Under the pieces are notes generated by a model. It did no database searches and was not told the DNA's origin. It saw only the letters and a program-made list of their open reading frames with translations. Made by a program: the position numbers and the translations under genes. Of a stretch of DNA of 64,000 nt, positions 40,101 to 49,102 are shown in pieces; position 1 is the first letter of the stretch; the number at the start of each line of letters is the position of its first letter. The DNA is from Roseivivax sp. THAF197b (GTDB lineage: Bacteria; Pseudomonadota; Alphaproteobacteria; Rhodobacterales; Rhodobacteraceae). The DNA lies in NCBI RefSeq assembly GCF_009363255.1, contig NZ_CP045318.1, forward strand, positions 1,030,001 through 1,094,000, read 5' to 3'.

Positions 40101-40581
40101 GGCCTACAAGGACGAATACGAGGTGGCCCGCCTGCATCTCGACACCCGCGAGAAGGCCCGTGCCGCCTTCGACGGCGATTTCACCATGACCTTCCACCTG
40201 GCCCCGCCGCTCATCTCGAAGACCGGCAAGGATGGGCGCCCAAGGAAGAAGGAATACGGCCCGTCGATGCTGCGCAACTTCCGGTTGCTTGCGAAGCTGA
40301 AATCCTTGCGCGGCACACCCTTCGATCCGTTCGGCTACACGAGCGAGCGGCGGGCGGAGCGCGCGCTCATCCGCCAATACGAAAAGGACATGGCCGAATG
40401 GCTGCCCCGCGCCGATACCGCCAATCTCGATGCGCTGATCGCACTGGCCGAGCTGCCCCTGCAGATCCGCGGGTTCGGCCCGGTGAAAATGGCCAATCTC
40501 GCAAAGGCCGAGAAGCGCCGCGAGGAGCTTCTTGCCGCCCTCGCGGCACCCGCGACGCCGATGCGTGAAGCCGCGGAGTAG
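37159..40581 (+). CDS. Indolepyruvate ferredoxin oxidoreductase (fused, single chain)
   Basis: 1140 residues. It joins the alpha (thiamine-diphosphate, N-terminal), ferredoxin and gamma (C-terminal) parts of 2-oxoacid:ferredoxin oxidoreductase in one chain. Visible features: 'YVTGYRGSPLGAVD' at the start, 'CSGCPHNTS', 'GIGCHYMVQW', the thiamine site near 'YKILYNDAVAMTGGQ', a [4Fe-4S] motif CEGCGDCGVQSNC, and the gamma part 'GVGGTGVVTVGAVLAQAA'. It oxidises aryl-pyruvates such as indolepyruvate from amino-acid breakdown. The start is at MSKHQITLEDRF; an upstream ATG in frame adds 23 residues without homology. Divergent LysR upstream. Confidence 0.94.
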   Translation: MSKHQITLEDRFDLQSEQVLLNGTQALVRLMLAQAARDRAAGLNTAGYVTGYRGSPLGAVDLQMNRAAKHLAAANVLFKEGLNEDLAATALWGSQQAELRGEGRYDGVFGLWYGKGPGVDRSGDVMRHANMAGTSRHGGVLMAMGDDHTGESSTVLHQSEWAMVDAYMPVVSPAGVQEILDYGIYGYALSRYSGLWVGLKTMKDTVEATAVVDGRVDRVQLTQPADFLMPEGGLNIRLLDTPHAQEARMIEYKRFAAEAFSHANRMDKRVWGKPGAKIGLVAAGKNWLDLVHALALLNIDESEAERLGITTYKVGQTFPLDMQGFHDWAEGLDLIVIVEEKRKLIEVQVKEAIFDDRRGRRVYGWYKGGAGGMHREELFPTHGALDPVWIAEKLGGIFLEEGRDTDGIRAGLSTLDAARRADNAEEIAARLPYFCSGCPHNTSTKVPEGSRAYAGIGCHYMVQWMDRETTGFTHMGAEGANWIGEAPFSKTEHVFQNLGDGTYNHSGVQAIRAALAAGTNITYKILYNDAVAMTGGQKNEGGLSPGRIAYELDAMGVQRIEVVFDENEEPCRDDFPPIVGWSSRENLDTIQKELRETKGVSAIIYVQTCAAEKRRRRKRGQFPDPDRRVFINTDICEGCGDCGVQSNCVSIVPVETEFGRKRAIDQSSCNKDFSCLKGFCPSFVTLEGAHRKKGGGTGLDLPHLPDPELPQIDKTWNMVITGVGGTGVVTVGAVLAQAAQIAGKGAGMMEMAGLAQKGGAVHIHLRLAERPDDISAIRVATGEAHALIGGDLVVSAGAKTLGLTATGRTGAVVNSHEIITGDFTRNTEFALPADRLRMSLQRRMGDRAIFFDATELARVVMGDSIYSNTMILGAAWQQGLIPLPKEAIEDAMRLNGAAVEKNLEAFAIGRWAALHPEEAAARVTPNVVDKPRTLEERIEVRAAHLTAYQSTRLAKRYAKLVDRAEDPRLREAIAKGYHKLLAYKDEYEVARLHLDTREKARAAFDGDFTMTFHLAPPLISKTGKDGRPRKKEYGPSMLRNFRLLAKLKSLRGTPFDPFGYTSERRAERALIRQYEKDMAEWLPRADTANLDALIALAELPLQIRGFGPVKMANLAKAEKRREELLAALAAPATPMREAAE

Positions 40582-40665
40582 GGCCCTCGGGGGCAGGCGC
40601 GCGTTACACAACGGTTACAATTTCGTTGCATAACACGCGCCTGACCGTCACCCCGAGGCCCGCAC

Positions 40666-41553
40666 ATGCCCACAGATCGCCAGATCGCCCGCCAGATCAG
40701 CTATGCCCATTCCGCGCAAGGTCCGGGTGGTCGCGCCATCATCCGCGCGCTCGAAACCGCAACAGGCCGCATCGGGCTCATCCGCCGCGCGGCGGGCTAC
40801 GAGACCGAGATCGCGGCGGGCGCGGATTTCTGGCAGGTCATGGTGGACCGCTACGGCCTTGCACTCGACGTGGTGCATGGCACGCTGAGCAATATCCCGG
40901 CGGATGGTCCGCTCGTCGTGGTGGCCAATCACCCCTACGGAATCCTCGACGGTCTGATCCTCGGGCATCTTCTGGCAATGACGCGCGGCGATTTCCGCAT
41001 TCTCGCGCACAAGGTTTTCCTGCAGGCCCGCGAGTTGGAAAACGTGATCCTGCCGGTGAATTTCGACGAGAGCAAAGCGGCCATGGCCGAGAACCTCGCC
41101 GTGCGGAAGACCGCGCTTGACTACCTCGGGCAGGGCGGGGCGATCGGCATCTTCCCCGGCGGCACGGTATCCACGTCGGCGACCCCAATGGGCCGCCCGA
41201 TGGATCCCAGCTGGCGCAGCTTCACCGCCCGGATGGTGGCCCGTTCGGGCGCCACGGTGGTGCCGGTCTATTTCGACGGGGCCAATTCGCGGCTGTTCCA
41301 GCTGGCGAGCCATCTGCATTACACGCTGCGGATGGGGCTTCTGATCCGGGAATTCAAACGCCAGACCGACAAGCCCGTGCGCATCAGCATTGGCAAACCC
41401 ATCGATCCCGGCGAAATCGCCGCCCGGGCGCGGGATCCGCGCGTCCTGATGGATTTCCTGCGCAAATCCACGTATGCGCTGTCTCCAACGCCCTGTGCCG
41501 CCGCAACGCGCGGCTTTGAATTTGACGCGGCGTGGAAAAGGCGCGAAGGCTGA
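40666..41553 (+). CDS. Lysophospholipid acyltransferase-like (PlsC-domain) protein
   Basis: 295 residues. Acyltransferase motif NHPYGILDG (88-96) has His89 and Asp95, one residue further apart than the classic HX4D; several COG3176-like acyltransferases share this NHPxGxxDG form. The P-loop motif is 'FPGGTVSTS'. No membrane span is clear. It may acylate lyso-lipids, ornithine or hemolysin-type substrates; none is proved. The preceding gap of 84 bases separates it from the oxidoreductase gene. Confidence 0.8.
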   Translation: MPTDRQIARQISYAHSAQGPGGRAIIRALETATGRIGLIRRAAGYETEIAAGADFWQVMVDRYGLALDVVHGTLSNIPADGPLVVVANHPYGILDGLILGHLLAMTRGDFRILAHKVFLQARELENVILPVNFDESKAAMAENLAVRKTALDYLGQGGAIGIFPGGTVSTSATPMGRPMDPSWRSFTARMVARSGATVVPVYFDGANSRLFQLASHLHYTLRMGLLIREFKRQTDKPVRISIGKPIDPGEIAARARDPRVLMDFLRKSTYALSPTPCAAATRGFEFDAAWKRREG

Positions 41554-41584
41554 TCCCCTGACGCGTGCTGCGAAAGGGTGAGGC

Positions 41585-42397
41585 ATGGCCATCGGCGTAT
41601 TTGATTCGGGACTGGGCGGGCTGACCGTGCTGGACGCGGTGACGAAGCGTTTGCCGGACACGCCGCTGATTTATCTCGGCGACAATGCCCATACGCCCTA
41701 CGGCGTGCGCGAAGCCGATGACATCTACGATCTGACCACCAAGGGGGTGGAGCGGCTCTGGGCGGAAGGCTGCGATCTGGTGATCCTGGCCTGCAACACG
41801 GCCTCCGCGGCCGCCCTCCGCCGGATGCAGGAGGCATGGGTGCCGCGCGACAAGCGCGTCCTTGGGGTCTTCGTGCCGCTCATTGAGGCGCTGACGGAAC
41901 GGCAATGGGGCGACAATTCCCCGCCGCGCGAGGTCGCGGTGAATTCCGTGGCGCTGTTCGCCACGCCCGCCACCGTGCGCAGCCGGGCGTTTCAGCGCGA
42001 GCTCAGCTTCCGCGCCGTGGGCGTCGATGTGGAGGCGCAGGCCTGCGGCGGGCTCGTCGATGCCATCGAAGAGGGCGACATGATCCTCGCCGAGGCGCTG
42101 GTGCGCTCCCACGTGGACGCGCTCAAGCGCAAGATGCCGGAGCCTGACGCCGCGATCCTCGGCTGCACGCATTACCCGCTGATGGAAGACATCTTCCGCG
42201 ACGCGCTGGGCCCGAATGTTTCGGTCTATTCCCAGCCCTCCGTCGTGGCCGAAAGCCTCGCCGATTACCTTTCCCGCCATCCGGAGATGCAGGGGCAGGG
42301 GAGCGAAGCACGGTTCCTCACCACGGGCGATCCGGCCCGTGTCTCGGGTCAGGCGACCACGTTCCTCCGACGACGGATCGCCTTCGAGGCGGCCTGA
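41585..42397 (+). CDS. murI: Glutamate racemase
   Basis: 270 residues. [10 protein letters not shown] at 6-15, catalytic Cys70 in LACNTAS and Cys194 in LGCTHYPL are all present. It supplies D-glutamate for peptidoglycan. A 31-base gap separates it from the acyltransferase, and argC follows by 50 bases, so these genes may share a transcript. Confidence 0.96.
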   Translation: MAIGVFDSGLGGLTVLDAVTKRLPDTPLIYLGDNAHTPYGVREADDIYDLTTKGVERLWAEGCDLVILACNTASAAALRRMQEAWVPRDKRVLGVFVPLIEALTERQWGDNSPPREVAVNSVALFATPATVRSRAFQRELSFRAVGVDVEAQACGGLVDAIEEGDMILAEALVRSHVDALKRKMPEPDAAILGCTHYPLMEDIFRDALGPNVSVYSQPSVVAESLADYLSRHPEMQGQGSEARFLTTGDPARVSGQATTFLRRRIAFEAA

Positions 42398-42447
42398 TCC
42401 GCCCCAACGCGTCCTTCCTTTCATCCTCGTCACCGACAGGACATGCC

Positions 42448-43476
42448 ATGCCGTACAAAATCGCCATCATCGGAGCGTCGGGCTATACCGGCGCCGAACT
42501 TCTCAGGCTCATCGCCACCCATCCGGAGCTGGAAATCGCAGCCCTCGCGGCCAATTCCAAGGCCGGTCAGACCATGGCGCAGGTCTTCCCGCATCTGCGC
42601 CATCTCGACCTGCCGACCCTCGTCACCTGGGAAGAGATCGACTTCTCCGCGATCGACCTGTGTTTCTGCGCCCTGCCGCACAAGACGAGCCAGGAGGTGA
42701 TCTCGAAACTGCCCAAGCATCTCAAGATCGTCGATCTGTCAGCGGATTTCCGGCTGCGCGATCCCGAAGAATATACCCGCTGGTATGGCAATGCGCATGC
42801 TGCGGTCGAGATGCAGGGCGAGGCCGTCTACGGCCTGACCGAGTTCTACCGCGACGAGATCAAGGCCGCCCGGCTGGTCGCGGGCACCGGCTGCAACGCG
42901 GCCACCGGCCAATACGTGCTGCGCCCGCTGATCGCCGCGGGTGTGATCGGGCTCGACGACATCATCCTAGACCTGAAATGCGGTGTGTCGGGGGCAGGCC
43001 GGTCGCTGAAGGAAAACCTGCTGCATGCGGAGCTCTCCGAGGGCACAAATGCTTATGCCGTGGGCGGCACGCACCGGCATCTGGGCGAATTCGATCAGGA
43101 ATTTTCCGCCCTTGCGGGGCGCGATGTGAAGATCCAGTTCACGCCCCATCTTCTGCCCATGAACCGGGGTATCCTGGCCACGGCCTATGTTTCGGGCGCG
43201 GCGCAGGCGGTGCATGACGCGCTATCAGCCGCCTATGCGGACGAGCCCTTCATCGAGCTTCTGCCCATGGGTGAGACGCCGTCCACGCATCACGTGCGGG
43301 GCTCGAACTTCTGCCATATCGGGGTGGTGGCCGACCGCATTGAAGGCCGGGCCATCGTCGTGGCTGCCCTTGACAACTTGACAAAGGGATCGTCGGGCCA
43401 GGCGCTTCAGAACGCCAACCTGATGCTGGGGATCGCAGAGACGACGGGACTGATGCTCGCGCCCTGCTATCCCTGA
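42448..43476 (+). CDS. argC: N-acetyl-gamma-glutamyl-phosphate reductase
   Basis: 342 residues. NADP-binding start '[19 protein letters not shown]', active-site Cys149 in [13 protein letters not shown], and '[11 protein letters not shown]'-type segment '[18 protein letters not shown]'. It reduces N-acetylglutamyl phosphate in arginine synthesis. The end overlaps the 3' end of the converging ThiE-like gene by 10 bases. carA, the arginine/pyrimidine branch-point enzyme, is encoded 14 kb downstream. Confidence 0.97.
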   Translation: MPYKIAIIGASGYTGAELLRLIATHPELEIAALAANSKAGQTMAQVFPHLRHLDLPTLVTWEEIDFSAIDLCFCALPHKTSQEVISKLPKHLKIVDLSADFRLRDPEEYTRWYGNAHAAVEMQGEAVYGLTEFYRDEIKAARLVAGTGCNAATGQYVLRPLIAAGVIGLDDIILDLKCGVSGAGRSLKENLLHAELSEGTNAYAVGGTHRHLGEFDQEFSALAGRDVKIQFTPHLLPMNRGILATAYVSGAAQAVHDALSAAYADEPFIELLPMGETPSTHHVRGSNFCHIGVVADRIEGRAIVVAALDNLTKGSSGQALQNANLMLGIAETTGLMLAPCYP

Positions 43477-44093
43477 TCCATCGCGGCGACCAATGTGCCG
43501 AGGGCCTTTGCGGGGTCCTCGGTGCGCCAGATCTCCTCTCCGATGGAGAAGAAGTCGACCACCGGGGTCAGCTCGCGCACCAGCGCCTCGGTCACCCCGC
43601 CTTCGGCCACGACCGGAAGTTCGATCATCTCGGACCACCATTCGAACAATTCGCGCTCAGCCACGCTGCCATCGCCCAACGTGGTGCCGCCGACCGGCCC
43701 GAAGGCCACGTAATCGGCGCCCGCTTCGCCTGCATTCATGCCGTCATGGCGCGACGTGCCGCAGGAGGCGCCGACAATGGCATCGGGGCCGAGTTCCTTC
43801 CGCGCGGCGCGGACGGAGCGACCGCCATCGGGGAAATGCACCCCGTCGAGGCCGAGGCGTTGCGCCAGCACGATATGCGTGTCGATCACCAGGGCGATGT
43901 CATGGGCATGGGCAACCTCGCGCACGGCATCGGCGGCGCGCAGCAGCGTGTCCTCGTCGCGGGTGGCGAGGCTCAGGCGCAGGCAGGCCACGTCATGGGC
44001 GTCGAGCACGGTCGCGAGCCGCTCGGGAAAGGCCAAGAGGTCAATCTCGGGCGGGGTGACGAGATAGAGTTGCGGGCGGTCATCCTCGGCCAT
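43467..44093 (-). CDS. Thiamine-phosphate-synthase-like (ThiE/TenI family) protein
   Basis: 208 residues from MAEDDRP; a start at 44126 would add 11. TIM barrel with 'PQLYLVTPP', the phosphate-binding '[27 protein letters not shown]' and '[26 protein letters not shown]'. Typical ThiE residues 'VHFGQ.D' are here 'VHFPDGG', and the order of the pyrophosphate site is altered, so it may be TenI-like or another barrel phosphatase/isomerase relative. No other thiamine gene is next to it. Confidence 0.75.
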   Translation of the reverse strand: MAEDDRPQLYLVTPPEIDLLAFPERLATVLDAHDVACLRLSLATRDEDTLLRAADAVREVAHAHDIALVIDTHIVLAQRLGLDGVHFPDGGRSVRAARKELGPDAIVGASCGTSRHDGMNAGEAGADYVAFGPVGGTTLGDGSVAERELFEWWSEMIELPVVAEGGVTEALVRELTPVVDFFSIGEEIWRTEDPAKALGTLVAAMDQG

Positions 44094-44190
44094 GGCGGGC
44101 GGTCCTTCGGTCTTTTGAGGTGTCATATCGAAGGCGCGCGGCGGATGCCAGCGGGGGCGCTTACGGCACGGTCTTGTTTGCGTTTTTTCA

Positions 44191-44210
44191 GAAAGGTGAA
44201 GCGCAGAGGG
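44191..44210 (+). repeat. Short shared motif GAAAGGTGAAGCGCA, copy 2
   Basis: It matches the copy at 22470, again after a T-rich run (TTTTTTCA). It lies in the 283-base gap between the ThiE-like gene and trmJ. Confidence 0.6.
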
Positions 44211-44376
44211 GTGTGCTGCAACAGGCAAGGGCGCGCGCGGGCGGCGGGGCGGGGGAGCCGTGGCACCCGAACAAGGGCGCGCCGGACCTCAGGCAGGTAC
44301 ACTTTCGCGGGGCGGCGTGATCTTGCGGCGGAGGCGGCAAGTTCGTAGATGCAGGCGGTCTTTCCAAGGAGCCATC

Positions 44377-45126
44377 ATGCCGACCGAGCCCGCACCGCAG
44401 CCCGCCTTCGTCCTCGTTCAGCCGCAAATGGGCGAGAATATTGGTGCTGCGGCGCGTGCGATGTGGAATTTCGGCCTCGAGCACATGCGCCTTGTGGCGC
44501 CGCGCGACGGCTGGCCCAATCCAAAGGCCGTGGCGATGGCCTGTGGCGCGGGGCGGCTTCTCGACGCGGCGCAGGTGTTTGAGACGACGGCCGATGCGGT
44601 GGGCGAGGCCGATTTCGTGCTGGCCACCACGGCGCGCCCGCGCGGGCTGACAAAGCCCGTCTATTCCCCCGAAGAGGCGATGTCCGAGATCGCCGCGCGC
44701 ATCCAGGATGGGCAGAAGGCTGCCGTGCTTTTCGGGCCGGAACGTGCGGGGCTCGAGAACAGCGATATCGCGCTTGCCAATGGCATCATCTCGGTGCCGG
44801 TCAACCCCGATTTCCCCTCGCTCAACCTTGCGCAATGCGTGCTGCTGACGGGCTATGAATGGCGCCGTGCCACGTCGGAGGTGACCCCGCGCGTTCTGGA
44901 GATGGCCGGGACCGACTGGGCCAATCAGGCTGAGATCGACGCGCTATCGCGCCATTACGAGGAGCGGATGGAGGAGGCGGGGTTCTTCTTTCCCGACCAC
45001 AAGGCCGAGACCATGAAGCGCAACCTGCGCAATCTGTGGTCGCGGATGCCGCTCACCCGCTCGGATGTGCAGACCTTCCATGGCATGCTGCGTCAATTGG
45101 TGCGGTGGAAAGACCGGGGGGGCTGA
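44377..45126 (+). CDS. trmJ: TrmJ-type SPOUT tRNA/rRNA 2'-O-methyltransferase
   Basis: 249 residues. SPOUT fold with 'PQMGENIGAAARAMWNFGLEHMRLV' at the N-terminus, 'AAVLFGPERAGLEN' and the knot segment 'VNPDFPSLNLAQCVLLTGYEW'. The C-terminal helices 'FFFPDHKAETMKRNLRNLWSRM' match TrmJ, which methylates position 32 of tRNAs. I start at MPTEPAPQP (AAGGA just upstream). It is 63 bases ahead of ctaA. Confidence 0.88.
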   Translation: MPTEPAPQPAFVLVQPQMGENIGAAARAMWNFGLEHMRLVAPRDGWPNPKAVAMACGAGRLLDAAQVFETTADAVGEADFVLATTARPRGLTKPVYSPEEAMSEIAARIQDGQKAAVLFGPERAGLENSDIALANGIISVPVNPDFPSLNLAQCVLLTGYEWRRATSEVTPRVLEMAGTDWANQAEIDALSRHYEERMEEAGFFFPDHKAETMKRNLRNLWSRMPLTRSDVQTFHGMLRQLVRWKDRGG

Positions 45127-45189
45127 CTTGAAGCGCCCCGGCCCGGGGCATAGTGTCTGGCGCGACACCAAAGAGGCCGCGTGAGACGC

Positions 45190-46335
45190 ATGAGCAATTC
45201 CCGAAAACTGTTCGAAGAGGTCGGTGCCGAGACGCCCGCCCGTGCCCCCCGGGAGACCGGATTGATCGACAAGGGCCGCCGTGGCGCGCGCGGCGCGATC
45301 CGCATCTGGCTAATGATGCTGTTCGTTCTCGTCATGGCGATGATCGTGGTCGGCGGTCTGACGCGCCTGACCGATAGCGGCCTGTCGATCACCGAATGGG
45401 CGCCGGTTTCGGGCGCGCTGCCGCCAATGTCCGAGGCCGCCTGGCAATCGGAATTCGACAAGTACAGGCAGATCCCGGAATACCAGTTGCAGAATGTCGG
45501 CATGTCCATGGCCGAGTTCAAGTTCATCTATTGGTGGGAATGGGGCCACCGGCAGCTTGGCCGCTTCGTGGGGCTCGTCTGGGCGCTGGGCTTTGTGGGC
45601 TTCCTCGTGACCCGGAAGATCCCGCCGGGTTGGACCGGGCGGCTTCTGCTTCTCGGGGGCTTGGGCGGTCTGCAGGGCGCGATCGGCTGGTGGATGGTGG
45701 CCTCGGGCCTGACGGGCGACCGCATCGACGTGGCAAGCTACCGTCTGGCCACGCATCTGGGGCTCGCCTTCGTGATCCTGGGCGTGATCGCCTGGTTCAC
45801 GTTTCAGCTTGGCCGCTCCGAGCGGGATCTGATGCAGCAGCGCCGCGTGCGGGAAGGCAAGCTCTTCTCCATGTCCACGGGGCTCATGCATTTCACCTTC
45901 CTGCAGATCCTGCTGGGCGCGCTCGTCGCGGGCATCGATGCCGGGCGCAATTACACCGACTGGCCGCTGATGGCGGGGGAGTTCCTGCCGCCGACCCCGC
46001 TCGAGATTGAGCCTGTCTGGCGCAACTTCTTCGAAAACTCCGGCACGGTGCAATTCATGCATCGCATGGCAGGCTACGGGCTGATGATCTTCGGCGTCGT
46101 TGTCTGGTTGCGCGCGCGCCGCTCGCCCAATGCCGAGACGCGGTTCCGCTTCAACGCCGTGCTGGCGATGATGGTGGTGCAGATGGTGCTTGGCATCGTA
46201 ACCGTGATCTACGGCGCGCCGCTTGAGATTGCGATCGTGCACCAGCTTGGCGCGGTCCTCCTCTGGGTGCTGGTCATCCGCGCGCGCTTCGGCGCAGGCT
46301 ATCCGAAATCCCAATCCTTGCGAGGCACGGCATGA
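45190..46335 (+). CDS. ctaA: Heme A synthase (CtaA/Cox15)
   Basis: 381 residues with about eight membrane helices. Conserved heme-ligand segments: 'GGLTRLTDSGLSITEW', 'FIYWWEWGHRQLGR', 'ATHLGLAF', 'FMHRMAGYG' and 'IVHQLGAVL'. It oxidises heme O to heme A for the aa3-type oxidase whose subunit I is encoded 14 kb downstream. Two starts are possible: GTG at 45181, close to AGAGG, or ATG at 45190; I prefer the latter since MSNSRKLFEEVG fits the family opening. The stop overlaps the peptidase start (ATGA). Confidence 0.94.
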   Translation: MSNSRKLFEEVGAETPARAPRETGLIDKGRRGARGAIRIWLMMLFVLVMAMIVVGGLTRLTDSGLSITEWAPVSGALPPMSEAAWQSEFDKYRQIPEYQLQNVGMSMAEFKFIYWWEWGHRQLGRFVGLVWALGFVGFLVTRKIPPGWTGRLLLLGGLGGLQGAIGWWMVASGLTGDRIDVASYRLATHLGLAFVILGVIAWFTFQLGRSERDLMQQRRVREGKLFSMSTGLMHFTFLQILLGALVAGIDAGRNYTDWPLMAGEFLPPTPLEIEPVWRNFFENSGTVQFMHRMAGYGLMIFGVVVWLRARRSPNAETRFRFNAVLAMMVVQMVLGIVTVIYGAPLEIAIVHQLGAVLLWVLVIRARFGAGYPKSQSLRGTA

Positions 46336-47807
46336 GCGATCCCTATTCCGACCTGATGGCCTTCCAACGCGAGACGGAGGCGCTGAGCCAGGTCGCGGGG
46401 CGGCTTTCCTGGGATCAGGAGACGGTGATGCCCCGCGGCGCCGCGCCGCAACGCTCCGACGAGATGGCGGCGCTGGAGGGCGTGCTTCATGCGCGCCGCA
46501 CCGACCCGCGTGTCGGCGAATGGCTGGCGGCGATCGACGATGCGGGGCTCGACCCGGTGGGGCAGGCCAATACGCGCCACATTCGCCGCAGCTATGCCCG
46601 CACGATGAAGGTGCCCGCGAACCTCGCGGCAGCCTTGGCGCGGCTGACCTCGGTGGCGCAGGGCGTCTGGGCGGAGGCGCGCTCCAAGGACGACTTCGCG
46701 GCCTTCGCGCCGACCCTGCGCGAGGTGTTGGCCCTGAAACGCGAAGAGGGCGCGGCCTTGGCTGATGGCGGCAATGTCTATGACGCGCTTCTGGATGATT
46801 ACGAGCCCGGCGCCACGGCCCAAAGCCTGGAGGCGATGTTCGGGGCGCTGCGCCCGCGCCTCGTGGCGCTGCGAGACGAGATCCGCGGACGCCCGGCACC
46901 GCAGGCCCTGACAGGCACGTTCGACGAGGCGGCGCAGATGAAGCTCGCGCGCCACATCGCGAAAACCTTCGGCTACGACATGAGCCGGGGCCGCGTGGAC
47001 AAGGCGGTGCATCCCTTCTCCTCGGGCTCGGGCAATGATGTGCGGATCACCACGCGCACGGCGGCGGATGATCCCTTCAACTGCCTTTATTCGACGATCC
47101 ACGAGGTGGGACACGCAAGCTACGAGCAGAATATCGACGCGGCGCATCTGCTGACGCCTGTGGGTGCCGGTGTGTCCATGGGCGTGCATGAAAGCCAAAG
47201 CCGCATCTATGAGAACCAGTTGGGCCGCAGCCGCGCCTTCTGCGGCTATCTCTTCGGTCAGATGCAGGAAGCCTTCGGCGAAATCGGCATCGCGGATGCG
47301 GACGCGTTCTACGGCGCCGTGAACCGCGTGCATGACGGGTTCATCCGGACCGAGGCGGACGAGATCCAGTACAACCTCCACGTGCTTCTGCGCTTCGATC
47401 TGGAGCGGGCCCTCATCGCCCGTGACCTTGAGGTCGATGATCTGGAAGCGGCCTGGAACGACCGGTTCGAGGCGGATTTCGGCTACAAGGTCGATCGGGC
47501 GTCAAACGGCGTGCTGCAGGATGTGCACTGGTCCGTGGGCCTTTTCGGCTACTTCCCGACCTACACGCTCGGCAATGTCTATGCAGGCTCGCTGCATTCG
47601 GCTTTGCGCAAGGCGCGCCCCGCGCTGGACGACGAGTTGGCCTCAGGCGATCTGACCGGGGCTACCGAATGGCTGCGCGAGAATGTGCAGGTGCATGGCG
47701 GGCTTTACGAGCCGCGCGCGCTGGTCGAGCGGGCGACGGGCAGCGCACCCGATGAAGGGCCGCTGCTCGATTATCTCGACGCGAAATTCAAAGCGCTCTA
47801 CGCATAA
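46332..47807 (+). CDS. M32-family metallocarboxypeptidase
   Basis: 491 residues, family length. The zinc motif is HEVGH in 'STIHEVGHASYEQ', and the third ligand lies in 'GVHESQSRIYENQ'. 'HPFSSGSGNDVRITTR' and 'RTEADEIQYNLHVLLRFDLE' are characteristic. It trims C-terminal residues of peptides in the cytoplasm (Taq/Pfu carboxypeptidase type). Translation is coupled to ctaA by a four-base overlap, though the two functions look unrelated. Confidence 0.95.
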   Translation: MSDPYSDLMAFQRETEALSQVAGRLSWDQETVMPRGAAPQRSDEMAALEGVLHARRTDPRVGEWLAAIDDAGLDPVGQANTRHIRRSYARTMKVPANLAAALARLTSVAQGVWAEARSKDDFAAFAPTLREVLALKREEGAALADGGNVYDALLDDYEPGATAQSLEAMFGALRPRLVALRDEIRGRPAPQALTGTFDEAAQMKLARHIAKTFGYDMSRGRVDKAVHPFSSGSGNDVRITTRTAADDPFNCLYSTIHEVGHASYEQNIDAAHLLTPVGAGVSMGVHESQSRIYENQLGRSRAFCGYLFGQMQEAFGEIGIADADAFYGAVNRVHDGFIRTEADEIQYNLHVLLRFDLERALIARDLEVDDLEAAWNDRFEADFGYKVDRASNGVLQDVHWSVGLFGYFPTYTLGNVYAGSLHSALRKARPALDDELASGDLTGATEWLRENVQVHGGLYEPRALVERATGSAPDEGPLLDYLDAKFKALYA

Positions 47808-47830
47808 AAAAACGCGGCCCGAAGGCCGCG
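47806..47830 (-). terminator. Minus-strand terminator overlapping the peptidase stop codon
   Basis: CGCGGCC (47813-47819) pairs with GGCCGCG (47824-47830) over a CGAA loop; the adjoining A-run (47806-47812) gives a U-tract to minus-strand RNA. It would end a transcript from the LysR gene at 48060, 230 bases away. Confidence 0.85.
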
Positions 47831-48059
47831 TAGTCTACGGTGTGCAAGTGATGATGCCGTGGCATCAATTCCGTAAAGAGCATTACGGCCCGGGGCTTCC
47901 GCCGCTGGATCAAAAGGCGAACCTTCGGCGGGAGAGTGCGTCCCCGGTACGACACTGGGAGAGTGATACAACCTTACCGGGAAGAGTGGACCACAATTCC
48001 CCCGATCTCACAAGATATTCCGGGGATATCCCGGCCTTGCAGAATTCGGTCTTGGCGGC
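47831..48059 (-). ncRNA. Candidate small RNA or structured 3' UTR after LysR
   Basis: 229 bases without a gene before the terminator. The minus strand carries CACTCTCCC twice (complement of 47930-47938 and 47957-47965) and CACTCTTCCC once (47979-47988). Such repeated C-rich, ribosome-site-like complements are seen in some alphaproteobacterial small RNAs. There is no proof of expression. Confidence 0.3.
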
Positions 48060-48926
48060 TCAGGCGGACTTCGCGATGGTCGCCCGCTGGTCGCGTTCCA
48101 GAGTCTCGAAACACGACATGATCCAGTCGACAACGCGGCGCATGACCGGGTCGGAACGGCGCGTTTCGTGGTACATGACCCAGAACTCGGCCTGGTAAGA
48201 CGGCAGGTTCGGATCCATGTAGATCAGTTCGGGATCGCGCAGGCCCATCACGTCGGGCAGGGGGCCCGGCATTCCGGTCACATGGATCAGACTGTAGATC
48301 GCGGCAAAGTTTTCGACCCGGACGGTGGGCGGGGACTGGAACCTTTCGAACCCGATCTGCTGCACCGGCACGTGCTCGAACGCCTCGGACAGCCCGATCC
48401 ACTTTTCGGCGGGCTCCGGCGCGCCACGTTTCTGGAAGAAGTTGAAGTTCATCGTGCCCGCCTTGCGCGTCACGATGCGGCCGACTTCCGGCGCCCCCAA
48501 TTGCAGAACGACATCGTTTTCGCCCAGACCCTCGCGCAGAAGACGGTCATTGAAAGTGATCGTGATGCCGCGCAACTCGTTGGACCCGTTGGAATATCCC
48601 GGGATGAGAACCTGCGACGTGACGATGGGCGGCGATCCGAGATTGATCGACGCGAGGCCCAGCTCCCCATCCACTTCGCGTGCATTGAGCGTGCTTTGCA
48701 ACTCGCCGTCAAAGGTCTGCGCGAGATCGATCAGCTTGGTCACGGACGGGGACGGTTGCCAACCGAGCGAGGTCTTGACGAAGGCAGCCTCTCCGAGCGT
48801 TTCGGACAGGCGGTCGATCCGCCGCGACACGGTCGCGGTATTCGTCCCCAGCAGCTTTGCCGCTGCGGTCATAGTTCCCGTCCGCGAGAGCGCCACGAGA
48901 AACCGCAGATCGTCCCAATTATCCAT
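48060..48926 (-). CDS. LysR-family transcriptional regulator
   Basis: 288 residues from MDNWDDLRF. The helix-turn-helix region is 'DLRFLVALSRTGTMTAAAKLLGTNTATVSRRIDRL', close to LysR/HTH_1 with T-x-T-A-T-V-S-R-R in the recognition helix. The effector domain is unusual (few typical LysR motifs after residue 90), so the ligand is unknown. gyrA lies upstream on the same strand, 176 bases away. There is no divergent partner gene. Confidence 0.85.
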   Translation of the reverse strand: MDNWDDLRFLVALSRTGTMTAAAKLLGTNTATVSRRIDRLSETLGEAAFVKTSLGWQPSPSVTKLIDLAQTFDGELQSTLNAREVDGELGLASINLGSPPIVTSQVLIPGYSNGSNELRGITITFNDRLLREGLGENDVVLQLGAPEVGRIVTRKAGTMNFNFFQKRGAPEPAEKWIGLSEAFEHVPVQQIGFERFQSPPTVRVENFAAIYSLIHVTGMPGPLPDVMGLRDPELIYMDPNLPSYQAEFWVMYHETRRSDPVMRRVVDWIMSCFETLERDQRATIAKSA

Positions 48927-49102
48927 CCGTCCCAACCTTTACATCGGTGCGCCTCGGTTCGTTCGCGCAACCCCGGGGTTAGGGTTGCGCCGCCGTATGA
49001 CTGCACCTGCCGACATTGCCGCGCGCAAAAATGTAAAGGCACGATTGCGCAGAGGCAATATCAACGCGCCGCTTTCGCGGGAAATGTCAGCGAGTTTTCG
49101 CC

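Noticed and set aside
37873..40611. Open frame of about 900 codons opposite the oxidoreductase gene
   Set aside because: Same antisense artefact as at lon; no family motifs, and the plus strand carries the real enzyme.
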